A stretch of 51,538 bases of DNA from the NCBI GenBank assembly GCA_020061465.1, contig JAGUYG010000023.1, positions 1 through 51,538 on the forward strand. The letters are read 5' to 3'. Of the stretch, positions 17,801 to 26,828 are shown piece by piece. The notes below the pieces were generated by a model that searched no databases, was not told the origin of the DNA, and was given only the letters and a program-made list of their open reading frames with translations. The translations under genes were made by a program, and so were the position numbers. Each line of letters begins with the position of its first letter. Within the stretch, counting starts at the first letter, position 1. Source of the stretch: Ignavibacteriales bacterium. GTDB taxonomy: Bacteria; Bacteroidota; Ignavibacteria; Ignavibacteriales; Ignavibacteriaceae.

Positions 17801-20272
17801 ATGTATAAAAGCTCAATGCACAAAAAACATTTGCTTCAATCGAATTGGAAATTTAAGCTTGACGAAAAGCGGACAAACCTCAGAAACGACATCGCCCGCA
17901 AATTAAATCGCTGGCATAATGCAGATGTGCCGGGAACTGTTCACACCGATTTAATCAAAAATAAAATTATCGGCAATCCGTTTTATGCCGATAATGAAAT
18001 TAAGCTGCAATGGATATCCGATTGCAACTGGATTTACAAAACACAATTCGGTCTCCCGAAAGATTTTGACAGTCAAAAAAAAGTATCATTAATCTTCGAA
18101 GGAATTGACACAATTGCCGAAATCTTTCTTAACGGGAAATCGGTAGGTAAAACAGAAAATATGTTCTTGAAATATCAATTTGATATAACAGAATTTCTGA
18201 GGGTCAGAAACAACGAGTTAATTGTAAAGTTTTATTCTCCTGTTCGGTACAGCCGCGAACAGGAAGCACAATTCGGAAAACTGCCTGTTGCATTAAACTC
18301 TCACCGCATTTATATCAGAAAAGCTCAGTATTCATTTGGATGGGATTGGGGTCCGTCATTCCCAACTTCCGGTCTGTGGCGAAGTGTTTATTTATTGCAG
18401 CATGATATTGCTTCTATCGAAAACATTGATTTTAATACTATTGATATAAGTGATAATCACGCCGTTGTCGAAGTTTCGTTCGAAGCGAAAGGAAAAATTC
18501 AAGACTTAAAAGCAAACATTGCTTTGTACCGTGATTCTTTTTCTTACGAAAAAAGTTTGAATTTGAGTGACGAACATACCGCTGCTCATCAAATTAAAAT
18601 TGAAAAACCATCGCTGTGGTTTCCAAACGGATGCGGAGAGCAAAATCTATATGACTTAAAAATTATCCTCACCGATGCTGCAGATAACATTGTTGATGAA
18701 ATGAATAAAAAAATCGGAATAAGAAAAATCGAATTGATATTACGTGAAAATGAGAGCAATACTTTTTACTTCAAGGTAAATAGTAAACGAATTTTTGTTA
18801 AAGGATTTAATTGGATTCCTGCTGATTCATTTCTTCCTCGTGTTGATGAAAAGAAGTACGAAAAACTTTTAAGTTTTGCCAAAGAATCAGGTGCAAACAT
18901 GATTCGTGTCTGGGGCGGCGGTATTTATGAAGACGATTATTTTTATGAAACTTGCGATCGGCTTGGGCTGCTTGTTTGGCAGGATTTTATGTTCGCATGC
19001 GGCGCATATCCCGAACATGAAAAATTTTTAAGTTTAGTTAAAGACGAAGTTGAGCAAAATATTAAAAGGCTTCGGAATCATCCATGCATTGCAATCTTTT
19101 GCGGAAACAATGAGAATGAATGGATATGGTTTCAGCAGTTTGGTTCTTCATATAAAAACATGCCGGGTTATATAATTTATAGTAGGCTTATTCCGGAAAT
19201 AATTGAAAAATTATCACAAGAGATTCCTTATTGGCAAAGCAGTCCTTTTGGCTTTGACGAAGACCCAAACTCTCACAAAAGCGGTAACCGACACGAATGG
19301 GGAATTTGGAGTAAGTGGATTGATTATTCTGAAGTAAAAAACGATCAAAGTTTATTCATTACTGAATTTGGTTTTCAAGCGCCGGCTAATAGATTTACTT
19401 TCGAAAAATATCTGCCTGTGAAAAACCGAAAAATTCACAATCTATTATTCGAAATACATAATAAACAGGTTGAAGGACCTGAAAGAATCTTTAGGTTTTT
19501 ATCAGCTCACCTTCCTGTTTCATCGAACTGGAAAAATTATTTTTACCTCGCACAATTGAACCAGGGTTTAGCTCTTAAAACTTGCATAGAACATTGGCGG
19601 GATAACTATCCGGTTACTAATGGAAGCATTATCTGGCAGTTGAATGATTGCTGGCCCGTGTCAAGCTGGTCAGTAATTGATTCAAGCTTAGAGCCAAAAC
19701 TTGCTTATTTCTTTGTTAAAAATATTTTCAGCAATTACATAATTACTTTTAGAGAAGATAATAACGAGCTTCATTTAAATGCCATTAATAATTCCCTTGA
19801 AGATCGTTCGGGTAAGATTAAAATTGAAGTTGTTAAAACAGACAAAGGAAGCGTAAAGCGGCTAACAAACAAGAAAATCTTATTGAAGCGAAATTCGAAA
19901 GTGAGTGTAATGAAAATCCCGCTTAACAATTCAAGCTTCACTAACAGAATATTTTTAGTATCGTTATATAACTTAAAAAACGAACTTCTCTTCAGAAATT
20001 TTTATGCCCCATTAAAGTTAAAATATATGAGGTTTGCTAAGCCAAAAATTAAGATGAAAATTTCATCTGAAAATAAAAATAATTTTCTTCTTATATCGAC
20101 TGATAAAACTGTCTTCTTCATGGATATCATTCATCCCAAATTAAGTTTTTCAGATAGAGGATTTATTCTTCTTCCGGGCGAAGAGAAAAAGCTAATGATT
20201 GATGGCAGCATACGAAAGAATTTTAATATAAATGAATTGGAAATTAATTACCTAAACAAATTTTTAACATGA
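17801..20272 (+). CDS. Beta-mannosidase, glycoside hydrolase family 2
   Basis: The 823-residue enzyme has the full GH2 layout: N-terminal sugar-binding-like sandwich (about 10-190), immunoglobulin-like domain (about 195-305), TIM barrel (about 310-600) and C-terminal beta domains. Beta-mannosidase signatures are NWIPADSFLPR, MIRVWGGGIYEDDYFYE, the acid/base motif CGNNENEW with Glu438, and the nucleophile motif ITEFGFQ with Glu522. It releases terminal beta-mannose from mannooligosaccharides or from the Man-beta-1,4-GlcNAc core of N-glycans. No signal peptide is seen, so it should act on imported sugar in the cytoplasm. The ATG immediately follows the preceding stop; a second in-frame ATG at 17816 is possible. 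The gene ends in an ATGA overlap with the next. Confidence 0.93.
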   Translation: MYKSSMHKKHLLQSNWKFKLDEKRTNLRNDIARKLNRWHNADVPGTVHTDLIKNKIIGNPFYADNEIKLQWISDCNWIYKTQFGLPKDFDSQKKVSLIFEGIDTIAEIFLNGKSVGKTENMFLKYQFDITEFLRVRNNELIVKFYSPVRYSREQEAQFGKLPVALNSHRIYIRKAQYSFGWDWGPSFPTSGLWRSVYLLQHDIASIENIDFNTIDISDNHAVVEVSFEAKGKIQDLKANIALYRDSFSYEKSLNLSDEHTAAHQIKIEKPSLWFPNGCGEQNLYDLKIILTDAADNIVDEMNKKIGIRKIELILRENESNTFYFKVNSKRIFVKGFNWIPADSFLPRVDEKKYEKLLSFAKESGANMIRVWGGGIYEDDYFYETCDRLGLLVWQDFMFACGAYPEHEKFLSLVKDEVEQNIKRLRNHPCIAIFCGNNENEWIWFQQFGSSYKNMPGYIIYSRLIPEIIEKLSQEIPYWQSSPFGFDEDPNSHKSGNRHEWGIWSKWIDYSEVKNDQSLFITEFGFQAPANRFTFEKYLPVKNRKIHNLLFEIHNKQVEGPERIFRFLSAHLPVSSNWKNYFYLAQLNQGLALKTCIEHWRDNYPVTNGSIIWQLNDCWPVSSWSVIDSSLEPKLAYFFVKNIFSNYIITFREDNNELHLNAINNSLEDRSGKIKIEVVKTDKGSVKRLTNKKILLKRNSKVSVMKIPLNNSSFTNRIFLVSLYNLKNELLFRNFYAPLKLKYMRFAKPKIKMKISSENKNNFLLISTDKTVFFMDIIHPKLSFSDRGFILLPGEEKKLMIDGSIRKNFNINELEINYLNKFLT

Positions 20273-23200
20273 AAGCAGGAATTAAAAAAACCGTATTAAT
20301 CTTTCTCTGCTTGATATTTGTTACATTAATAAAAGCACAACAGATTAACATTCCCTTAATCGAGCAGATGCCTAACCAACCGATACCTTTTGAAATGCGG
20401 GATTGGAAAGAAGCCGCAATCGGTTATGATCAATTCGTTTTTGACTTTAATAAGACCGGACAATATCTGCCGCTTGTTTGGTTAAACAACAACACTATAA
20501 ATTATCCCGGACAGCCAACATTCGGGCTTCATACTGTTGTCGGAACACCGCATCCGCAAAGCGCCGAAGCAATAAATTGTATACCGGCTGTTATTGGTGC
20601 AGCGCTTGCCGGAATTGATAAAAGTAATCAGAACGGATATGACTGGGTTACGATGTGTCAGGAGTGGTTCAACAAAAGACCGGAGATGAATGTTTACAAG
20701 AATCACTGGCATAGCGATATGTATGACGATTGGTGGTACATAACTATGCCCAATGTATTTTTCTATCAATTGAATTACTTGTATCCGGGCAAAGGCGATT
20801 TTAATAATCAATTTAGAATTGTTGCCGATCAATTTTTGCAATCGGTAAAAGTAATGGGAGGAAGTGCCGCACCGTGGTCTGTTCCAAACATGAATTACCG
20901 TGGCTGGGATTTCATTAAAATGGAACCTTACGCGCAAGGCGTTCTCGAACCGGAAGCCGCCGGAGCTATAGGATGGATTTTATACAATGCATATATCCAA
21001 ACCGGCGAATTAAAATACAGAATGGGCGCTGAATGGTGCCTCGAGTTTTTAAATGGCTTAACATCAAATCCTTCTTATGAACTGCAGCTTCCGTACGGTG
21101 TTTATGCTGCCGCCAGAATGAATGCGGAGCTGGGAACAACTTATGAGATCTATAAGCTTTTGAATTGGTGCTTTTCATTAGGCTATCTGCGCAATTGGGG
21201 TGTTACAACAGGAAGATGGGGAGTGTATGATGTTAACGGATTAGTCGGTGAACTTTCTCCCCGCAAATACGCTTTTTTAATGAATACATTTCAGCATATC
21301 GGGGCTTTGGTTCCGCTGGTTCGATATGACGATAGATTTGCAAGAGCAATAGGCAAGTGGGTTTTGAATGCCGCAAATTCAACACGATTGTTTTACACAA
21401 AGTATTTATCCGATTTAAACCAGGATAGCGAAGAATGGTCGCATCAATACGATCCCGGATCATACATTGGACATGAAGCGCTGCTGCAGCTTCAATCAGG
21501 TTCACCTTATGCAACCGGCGATGCAATAAACGGCGGATGGGGAGCTACTAATCTCACTCTTTACAGCTCATCTCATGTGGGAATATTCGGAGGAATAATC
21601 GACACTACCAACGTTTCAAGAATTTTAAAGCTCGATGTTTTGAAAACAGATTACTACCGGAATCCGGCTTATCAAACCTTCCTTTATTTTAATCCTTACA
21701 GCGAAGTGAAATCTGTTGAGATAGATTTAGGTGCCTCTGTGTTTGATTTGTACGATGCTGTTAACAATTCTTTTATTACATTCGGCAGTTCGGGAAAAAC
21801 CAATTTCAACATTCAGCCTGATGCTGCCGTGCTTTTAGTATTAGTTCCATCCGGAGGAACTCTTGAATATAAGCTACGCAAAACATTAGTAAACGGAATA
21901 ATAATAGATTATAACAATAGAACAGTCGTACAAAACTATCCTCCAAGGATTAAAGGACTCGCAGCCAAACAGAGCAGCTTGCTGCCGAACGGTGAGACCA
22001 ACATTTACTGCACTGCTGTGGATAGCGATTTTGAAATATTAAGTTATACATGGTCTGCGAACGGCAGTATAATTACAGGAACCGGTGCGGAAATAACGTG
22101 GACAGCACCTCCAACAATAGGTGAGTTCATTATTAAAGTTATTGTTGAAGATACAAACGGCTTAAAAGATTCATTGGACATTACATTAACAGTTGCCGAG
22201 CAACAGAATAATCCTCCAGTAATCAAAAAAATAAAAGCCGCGCCGCGAAAAGTCGATTTGAACAGCGAGACAAGAATTACTTGCGAAGCGGACGATGAAG
22301 ACGGCGATCAATTAACAATTAGCTGGGAATCCGATTACGGTTCAATATCCGGAGAAGGATTTGAAATCATCTGGACTTCTCCTCCAACCGCGGGGAATTA
22401 TTATGTGAAATGTACAGTCGATGACGGCAGCGGAGGAATTGCGACAGACAGCATTAGCATAATGGTAAGAGATCTTTCAATCCGCCAAACAGGAAATCTC
22501 ATAGCATTTTATCCCTTCAACGGTAATGCAAATGATGAAAGCGGAAACAGCAGCAACGGATTAATTAACGGATGCACCTTTTCAACAGACAGGCACGGAA
22601 CTCCAAACTCAGCTTTGTTTTTTAACGGATTAACTGATAATGTAAAAGTTGCTAACAATTCACAACTTAATTTCACAAATTCAATGTCAATTAATTTTTG
22701 GATGAAGCCAACAGAGATATTTCAGCGGGAAGCATTTCCAATCTCTCACGGTTCATGGGAGAATCGATGGAAAGTATCTATTGTAAATCCAAAGGTTCGA
22801 TGGACAATAAGAACGGATAATCCTTCAAGTAACGGAATTAAAGATTTAGACTCCGAAACCGGCTTAAGTAAAGATTCGCTTTATAACATCACCGTAACAT
22901 ACAGCGGCTCGGATATGGAAATTTTCATAAACGGTGAACTCGATGCTTTCACATCATGGAGCGGTCAGTTGAGAACTACTACTTACGATTTAATGATTGG
23001 ACAAAGACTGCCTAATGATTTTAACTACAACTATAAAGGAATCCTTGACGATATTAGAATTTACGATTACGCATTAAACCTTGATGAAATTTCTGATTTG
23101 TATGATATAGGCACATCGTTAAAAAACGAAGAGGAAATTCCGCTTGTAATTAATCTTTTTCAAAATTATCCTAATCCTTTTAATTTAGGAACGAACATTT

Positions 23201-23421
23201 CTTTTTCTCTTGACGATAGACGTGTTATTAATCTTACAATCTTTGATATTTTAGGCAGGAAAATTAAAACCTTGTTCGAAGGTGAGCTTGAAAGAGGCTT
23301 TTACTCACTTTACTGGGACGGCAGAAATGATTTGGGACAGTTTGTTTCTTCCGGCGCTTATTTATGCTCTCTTCATGTTAACGAATTGGTAATTAGAAAG
23401 AAGCTTCTTCAATTGAAGTAA
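20269..23421 (+). CDS. Modular secreted protein: helical-barrel-like domain, two Ig/PKD-like domains, LamG-like domain, T9SS sorting domain
   Basis: The 1050-residue product begins in a 4-nt ATGA overlap with the beta-mannosidase. Parts in order: signal peptide (VLIFLCLIFVTLIKAQ); a 500-residue segment rich in Trp, Tyr and helical pairs that resembles an (alpha/alpha)-barrel glycosidase or lyase (GYDWVTMCQEWFNKRPE, EPEAAGAIGWILYNAYIQTG); two Ig/PKD/cadherin-like repeats at about 557-734 (each ends VEDTNGLKDS or VDDGSGGIATDS); a laminin-G-like domain at about 740-945 (LIAFYPFNGNANDESGNSSN ... DDIRIYDYALN); and a T9SS type A sorting domain from about 963 (FQNYPNPFN ... IFDILGRKI ... KKLLQLK). 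It is thus exported to the surface and probably acts on or binds polysaccharide. The catalytic family could not be assigned. Confidence 0.85.
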   Translation: MKAGIKKTVLIFLCLIFVTLIKAQQINIPLIEQMPNQPIPFEMRDWKEAAIGYDQFVFDFNKTGQYLPLVWLNNNTINYPGQPTFGLHTVVGTPHPQSAEAINCIPAVIGAALAGIDKSNQNGYDWVTMCQEWFNKRPEMNVYKNHWHSDMYDDWWYITMPNVFFYQLNYLYPGKGDFNNQFRIVADQFLQSVKVMGGSAAPWSVPNMNYRGWDFIKMEPYAQGVLEPEAAGAIGWILYNAYIQTGELKYRMGAEWCLEFLNGLTSNPSYELQLPYGVYAAARMNAELGTTYEIYKLLNWCFSLGYLRNWGVTTGRWGVYDVNGLVGELSPRKYAFLMNTFQHIGALVPLVRYDDRFARAIGKWVLNAANSTRLFYTKYLSDLNQDSEEWSHQYDPGSYIGHEALLQLQSGSPYATGDAINGGWGATNLTLYSSSHVGIFGGIIDTTNVSRILKLDVLKTDYYRNPAYQTFLYFNPYSEVKSVEIDLGASVFDLYDAVNNSFITFGSSGKTNFNIQPDAAVLLVLVPSGGTLEYKLRKTLVNGIIIDYNNRTVVQNYPPRIKGLAAKQSSLLPNGETNIYCTAVDSDFEILSYTWSANGSIITGTGAEITWTAPPTIGEFIIKVIVEDTNGLKDSLDITLTVAEQQNNPPVIKKIKAAPRKVDLNSETRITCEADDEDGDQLTISWESDYGSISGEGFEIIWTSPPTAGNYYVKCTVDDGSGGIATDSISIMVRDLSIRQTGNLIAFYPFNGNANDESGNSSNGLINGCTFSTDRHGTPNSALFFNGLTDNVKVANNSQLNFTNSMSINFWMKPTEIFQREAFPISHGSWENRWKVSIVNPKVRWTIRTDNPSSNGIKDLDSETGLSKDSLYNITVTYSGSDMEIFINGELDAFTSWSGQLRTTTYDLMIGQRLPNDFNYNYKGILDDIRIYDYALNLDEISDLYDIGTSLKNEEEIPLVINLFQNYPNPFNLGTNISFSLDDRRVINLTIFDILGRKIKTLFEGELERGFYSLYWDGRNDLGQFVSSGAYLCSLHVNELVIRKKLLQLK

Positions 23422-23447
23422 TCAACAACAATATTATTGGAATTTTT

Positions 23448-24542
23448 ATGGCAGAAGTAAATTTAATTAATGTTACAAAATATTACGAAGCCAAAGCTCC
23501 CGCAGTTTCCGATGTTAATTTGGAAATAAAGGATAAAGAATTTGTTGTGCTTGTCGGACCTTCAGGCTGCGGCAAATCAACCACACTAAGAATGATTGCA
23601 GGTTTAGAAGAAGCAACCTCAGGAGAAATTTATATCGACGGAAAATTTGTAAACAACGTACCGCCTAAAGACCGCGACATAGCAATGGTATTTCAGAACT
23701 ATGCGTTGTATCCGCACATGTCCGTTTACGATAACATGGCTTTCGGTTTAAAGCTAAGGAAGTTTGCCAAAAGCGAAATAAAGCACAGAGTTCATGAAGC
23801 AGCAAATATATTGGGCATCAATGAGCTTCTTAACAGAAAACCGAAAGCTTTATCTGGGGGTCAAAGGCAGCGAGTGGCAGTAGGCAGAGCAATCGTTCGT
23901 CATCCAAAAGTATTTCTTTTCGATGAGCCTTTAAGCAACCTCGATGCGAAGTTAAGAGTGCAGATGCGAACGGAGATTTCGAAGCTGCACGAAAAATTGG
24001 GAGTAACTATGATTTATGTTACTCATGATCAAACCGAAGCGATGACCATGGGCGATAAAATAGTTGTAATGAAGGACGGCATAATACATCAAACAGATGC
24101 CCCGCTGAATTTATATAACAACCCGGCAAATAAATTTGTGGCTGGCTTTATCGGAAGTCCCGCAATGAATTTTATCGACGGCTTATTACTGCGGGAGGAC
24201 GGCATTACTTTCATTTCAGAACAGAAATCTGTTTCAATAAAAATTCCGGAAAGGTATTTGAATGCTCTTCAAAAATATATTAACAAAAAAGTTACGCTTG
24301 GAATTCGTCCCGAAGATATTCATGGCAAAGATGAAAGCGGTAAAGCGGCGGTAAAATCCGTTCTCGAAGTTGTTGAACCGATGGGAAACGAAATATTCAT
24401 ATATTTTTCGTTAGACGGTATTCAGTTTGTCGGAAGAATTCCCGCAGACCGGATACCCCAAACTGGTACGGCTGTAACTCTTTACTTTAACTTAGATAAA
24501 TTACATTTTTTCGATGTGGAGACCGGAGGAGTAATTCGCTGA
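23448..24542 (+). CDS. Sugar ABC transporter ATP-binding protein, MalK/UgpC/MsmX type
   Basis: The 364-residue ATPase has Walker A GPSGCGKST (37-45), Q-loop VFQNYALYPH, ABC signature LSGGQRQR (135-142), Walker B VFLFDEP (155-161), D-loop SNLDAKLR and switch His193. A C-terminal OB/TOBE domain (about 235-364) is as in MalK and UgpC. It would power the two permeases at 11317-12980, from which it is separated by five enzyme genes. It follows the T9SS protein gene by 26 nt and seems to be the last gene of the operon. MsmX/UgpC-type ATPases can serve several sugar importers, so use by other transporters is possible. Confidence 0.93.
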   Translation: MAEVNLINVTKYYEAKAPAVSDVNLEIKDKEFVVLVGPSGCGKSTTLRMIAGLEEATSGEIYIDGKFVNNVPPKDRDIAMVFQNYALYPHMSVYDNMAFGLKLRKFAKSEIKHRVHEAANILGINELLNRKPKALSGGQRQRVAVGRAIVRHPKVFLFDEPLSNLDAKLRVQMRTEISKLHEKLGVTMIYVTHDQTEAMTMGDKIVVMKDGIIHQTDAPLNLYNNPANKFVAGFIGSPAMNFIDGLLLREDGITFISEQKSVSIKIPERYLNALQKYINKKVTLGIRPEDIHGKDESGKAAVKSVLEVVEPMGNEIFIYFSLDGIQFVGRIPADRIPQTGTAVTLYFNLDKLHFFDVETGGVIR

Positions 24543-24654
24543 TTCTATTCTGTAACCTTATAGAGTCATTATCTATTTCTTTCAACTACAGCCTTGGTGT
24601 TTGCGGTATTTTTAACTAGTACATTCTTTACCAATTTTTTGGGGAGATATAAAA

Positions 24655-26790
24655 ATGCTCAATAATAATATTTCCAAACTTATCATTATTTTGTTATTCG
24701 TTAGCTTTTCTTCATCAATAAACAATGTTTTTGCACAGAATATGTCAGAACTAAAACCAACCATACCGGAAAAAATCAAAACTGAACTAATTAGGCACGG
24801 TCATACGCGGATTGATAATTACTATTACTTCAACCAAAGAGAAAATCCGAAAGTAATAGCCTACCTCGAAGCCGAGAATGCTTACACGAAAGAAATGATG
24901 AAACACACCGGGGCACTGCAGGAAAAGTTATTTAACGAAATTGTTGGAAGAATAAAGCAAGCAGATATGTCAGTGCCGTATAAACATAACGGTTATTACT
25001 ATTACACTAAATATGAAGAAGGAAAGGAATACCCCTTTTACTACAGAAAGAAAGATTCTGCCGAAGCCGAAGAAGAGATAATGTTAAATGTAAATGAGAT
25101 GGCTAAGGGATACAGCTATTACCACGTAATCGGATTACGCGTTAGCCCCAATAACCGGTTATTAGCTTTTGCCGTTGATACTTTGAGCAGAAGGAAATAC
25201 GATATTTACTTCAAAGACCTTACTACAGGTAAACTGCTAAAAGATAAAATCACCAACACAACCGGCAGTTTGGAATGGGCAAATGACAATAAAACGGTTT
25301 ACTTTTCGATTAAAGATAATACTCTGCGATCATACAAAATTATAAGCCATATATTAGGCGCGCCTTCCGATCAAGATAAAGAAGTCTTCCATGAAACAGA
25401 TGAAACATTCAGCGTTTACATAGGCAAATCGAAATCTCAGAAGTATTTATTTATTTCTTCGTACAGTACGTTGTCCAGCGAGTATCGCTTCCTAGATGCC
25501 AATAATCCCGGCGGAGATTTTATAGTATTTCAGCCAAGGGAAAGAGATCTTGAATATTCGGTTGAACACTTTGAAAATAAGTTTTATATAAGGACGAATT
25601 ATCAGGCTAAAAATTTCAGACTAATGGAGGTGCCTCTTGATAAACCGGGAAAAGAAAATTGGAAAGAGGTTATCCCTCACCGCGATAATGTGCTGCTTGA
25701 GAGAATGGAAATATTTGAAGACTATCTTGTTCTGCAAGAGAGAAAAAATGGCTTAATTGAACTTAGAATAATTAATCGCTCGGATAATTCGGAACATTAC
25801 ATCCAGTTTGATGAAGAAACATACGTTGCTTATCTAACCGCCAACTATGAGCTTAATACTGAGCTTCTGCGATTTGGCTATACTTCGCTTACTACTCCAC
25901 CATCAACATTCGATTATAATATGAGAGACAGAACAAAAATTCTTCTGAAACAGGAAGAAGTATTGGGCGGATTCGACAAAGACAATTATCACTCGGAAAG
26001 ACTTTACGCAGAATCGGATGACGGAGTTAAGATTCCAATCTCGCTGGTCTATCGGAAAGGATTGATAAAAAACGGGAACAATCCCACTCTCTTATACGGC
26101 TATGGCTCGTACGGAATCAGCTCTAATCCGTACTTTAATTCCGCTATTTTAAGTTTGTTAGATAGAGGATTTGTTTATGCAATTGCTCATATCCGGGGCG
26201 GACAGGAATTGGGCAGGCAATGGTATGAAGACGGAAAGCTCTTAAAAAAGAAAAATACTTTTTTAGATTTTATACGGTGTGCCGAATTTTTAATAGAGCA
26301 AAAGTTTACCAAGCCGGAAAAGCTGTTTGCCCGCGGCGGCAGTGCCGGCGGACTATTAATTGGTGCAGTAATTAATATGCGTTCCGATTTATTTAAAGGA
26401 GTGCTGGCGGCTGTTCCTTTTGTTGATGTGGTAACTACTATGCTTGACGAAACAATTCCGCTTACAACTTCCGAATACGATGAGTGGGGAAATCCAAACG
26501 AAAAAGAAGATTATGATTATATGCTTTCTTATTCCCCTTATGATAACGTTGAGAAAAAGGATTACCCCTCAATGCTTGTAACTACCGGACTGCACGATTC
26601 ACAAGTTCAATATTGGGAGCCGGCTAAGTGGGTTGCTAAATTAAGAGAAATGAAAACTGATAATAATTTTCTGCTGTTAGATACAGACATGACGACCGGA
26701 CACAGCGGAGCATCGGGAAGATTTCAAAGATATAAGAGAACGGCTTTGGAATATGCGTTTGTACTTGGTTTGGCAGATAAAATGGAATAA
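24655..26790 (+). CDS. Prolyl oligopeptidase family S9A serine peptidase (oligopeptidase B-like), exported
   Basis: This 711-residue peptidase has an N-terminal signal peptide (FVSFSSSINNVFA), a seven-bladed propeller (about 80-430) and a C-terminal alpha/beta-hydrolase domain. The catalytic triad is visible: Ser563 in GGSAGGL, Asp648 in GLHDSQVQYWEP and His683 in TTGHSGASG. The segment TTSEYDEWGNPNE resembles oligopeptidase B, which cuts short peptides after basic residues, more than prolyl endopeptidase; this is inferred. GGGGAG lies eight bases before the ATG. A 112-nt gap separates it from the ABC ATPase, so it may have its own promoter. With the asparaginase downstream it suggests peptide or glycopeptide processing in the periplasm. 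Confidence 0.9.
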   Translation: MLNNNISKLIIILLFVSFSSSINNVFAQNMSELKPTIPEKIKTELIRHGHTRIDNYYYFNQRENPKVIAYLEAENAYTKEMMKHTGALQEKLFNEIVGRIKQADMSVPYKHNGYYYYTKYEEGKEYPFYYRKKDSAEAEEEIMLNVNEMAKGYSYYHVIGLRVSPNNRLLAFAVDTLSRRKYDIYFKDLTTGKLLKDKITNTTGSLEWANDNKTVYFSIKDNTLRSYKIISHILGAPSDQDKEVFHETDETFSVYIGKSKSQKYLFISSYSTLSSEYRFLDANNPGGDFIVFQPRERDLEYSVEHFENKFYIRTNYQAKNFRLMEVPLDKPGKENWKEVIPHRDNVLLERMEIFEDYLVLQERKNGLIELRIINRSDNSEHYIQFDEETYVAYLTANYELNTELLRFGYTSLTTPPSTFDYNMRDRTKILLKQEEVLGGFDKDNYHSERLYAESDDGVKIPISLVYRKGLIKNGNNPTLLYGYGSYGISSNPYFNSAILSLLDRGFVYAIAHIRGGQELGRQWYEDGKLLKKKNTFLDFIRCAEFLIEQKFTKPEKLFARGGSAGGLLIGAVINMRSDLFKGVLAAVPFVDVVTTMLDETIPLTTSEYDEWGNPNEKEDYDYMLSYSPYDNVEKKDYPSMLVTTGLHDSQVQYWEPAKWVAKLREMKTDNNFLLLDTDMTTGHSGASGRFQRYKRTALEYAFVLGLADKME

Positions 26791-26828
26791 TCGAAAAACA
26801 GAAATAACACAATCTCCGGAACCCGAAT

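Noticed and set aside
20482..20937. 151-codon minus-strand open frame
   Set aside because: It is antisense to the modular T9SS protein gene, and its product has no recognisable domain.
1446..24542. Search for SusD, LacI/AraC-type regulator or hybrid two-component sensor in the glycan operon
   Set aside because: No gene with such features was found; no regulator can be named from this window.
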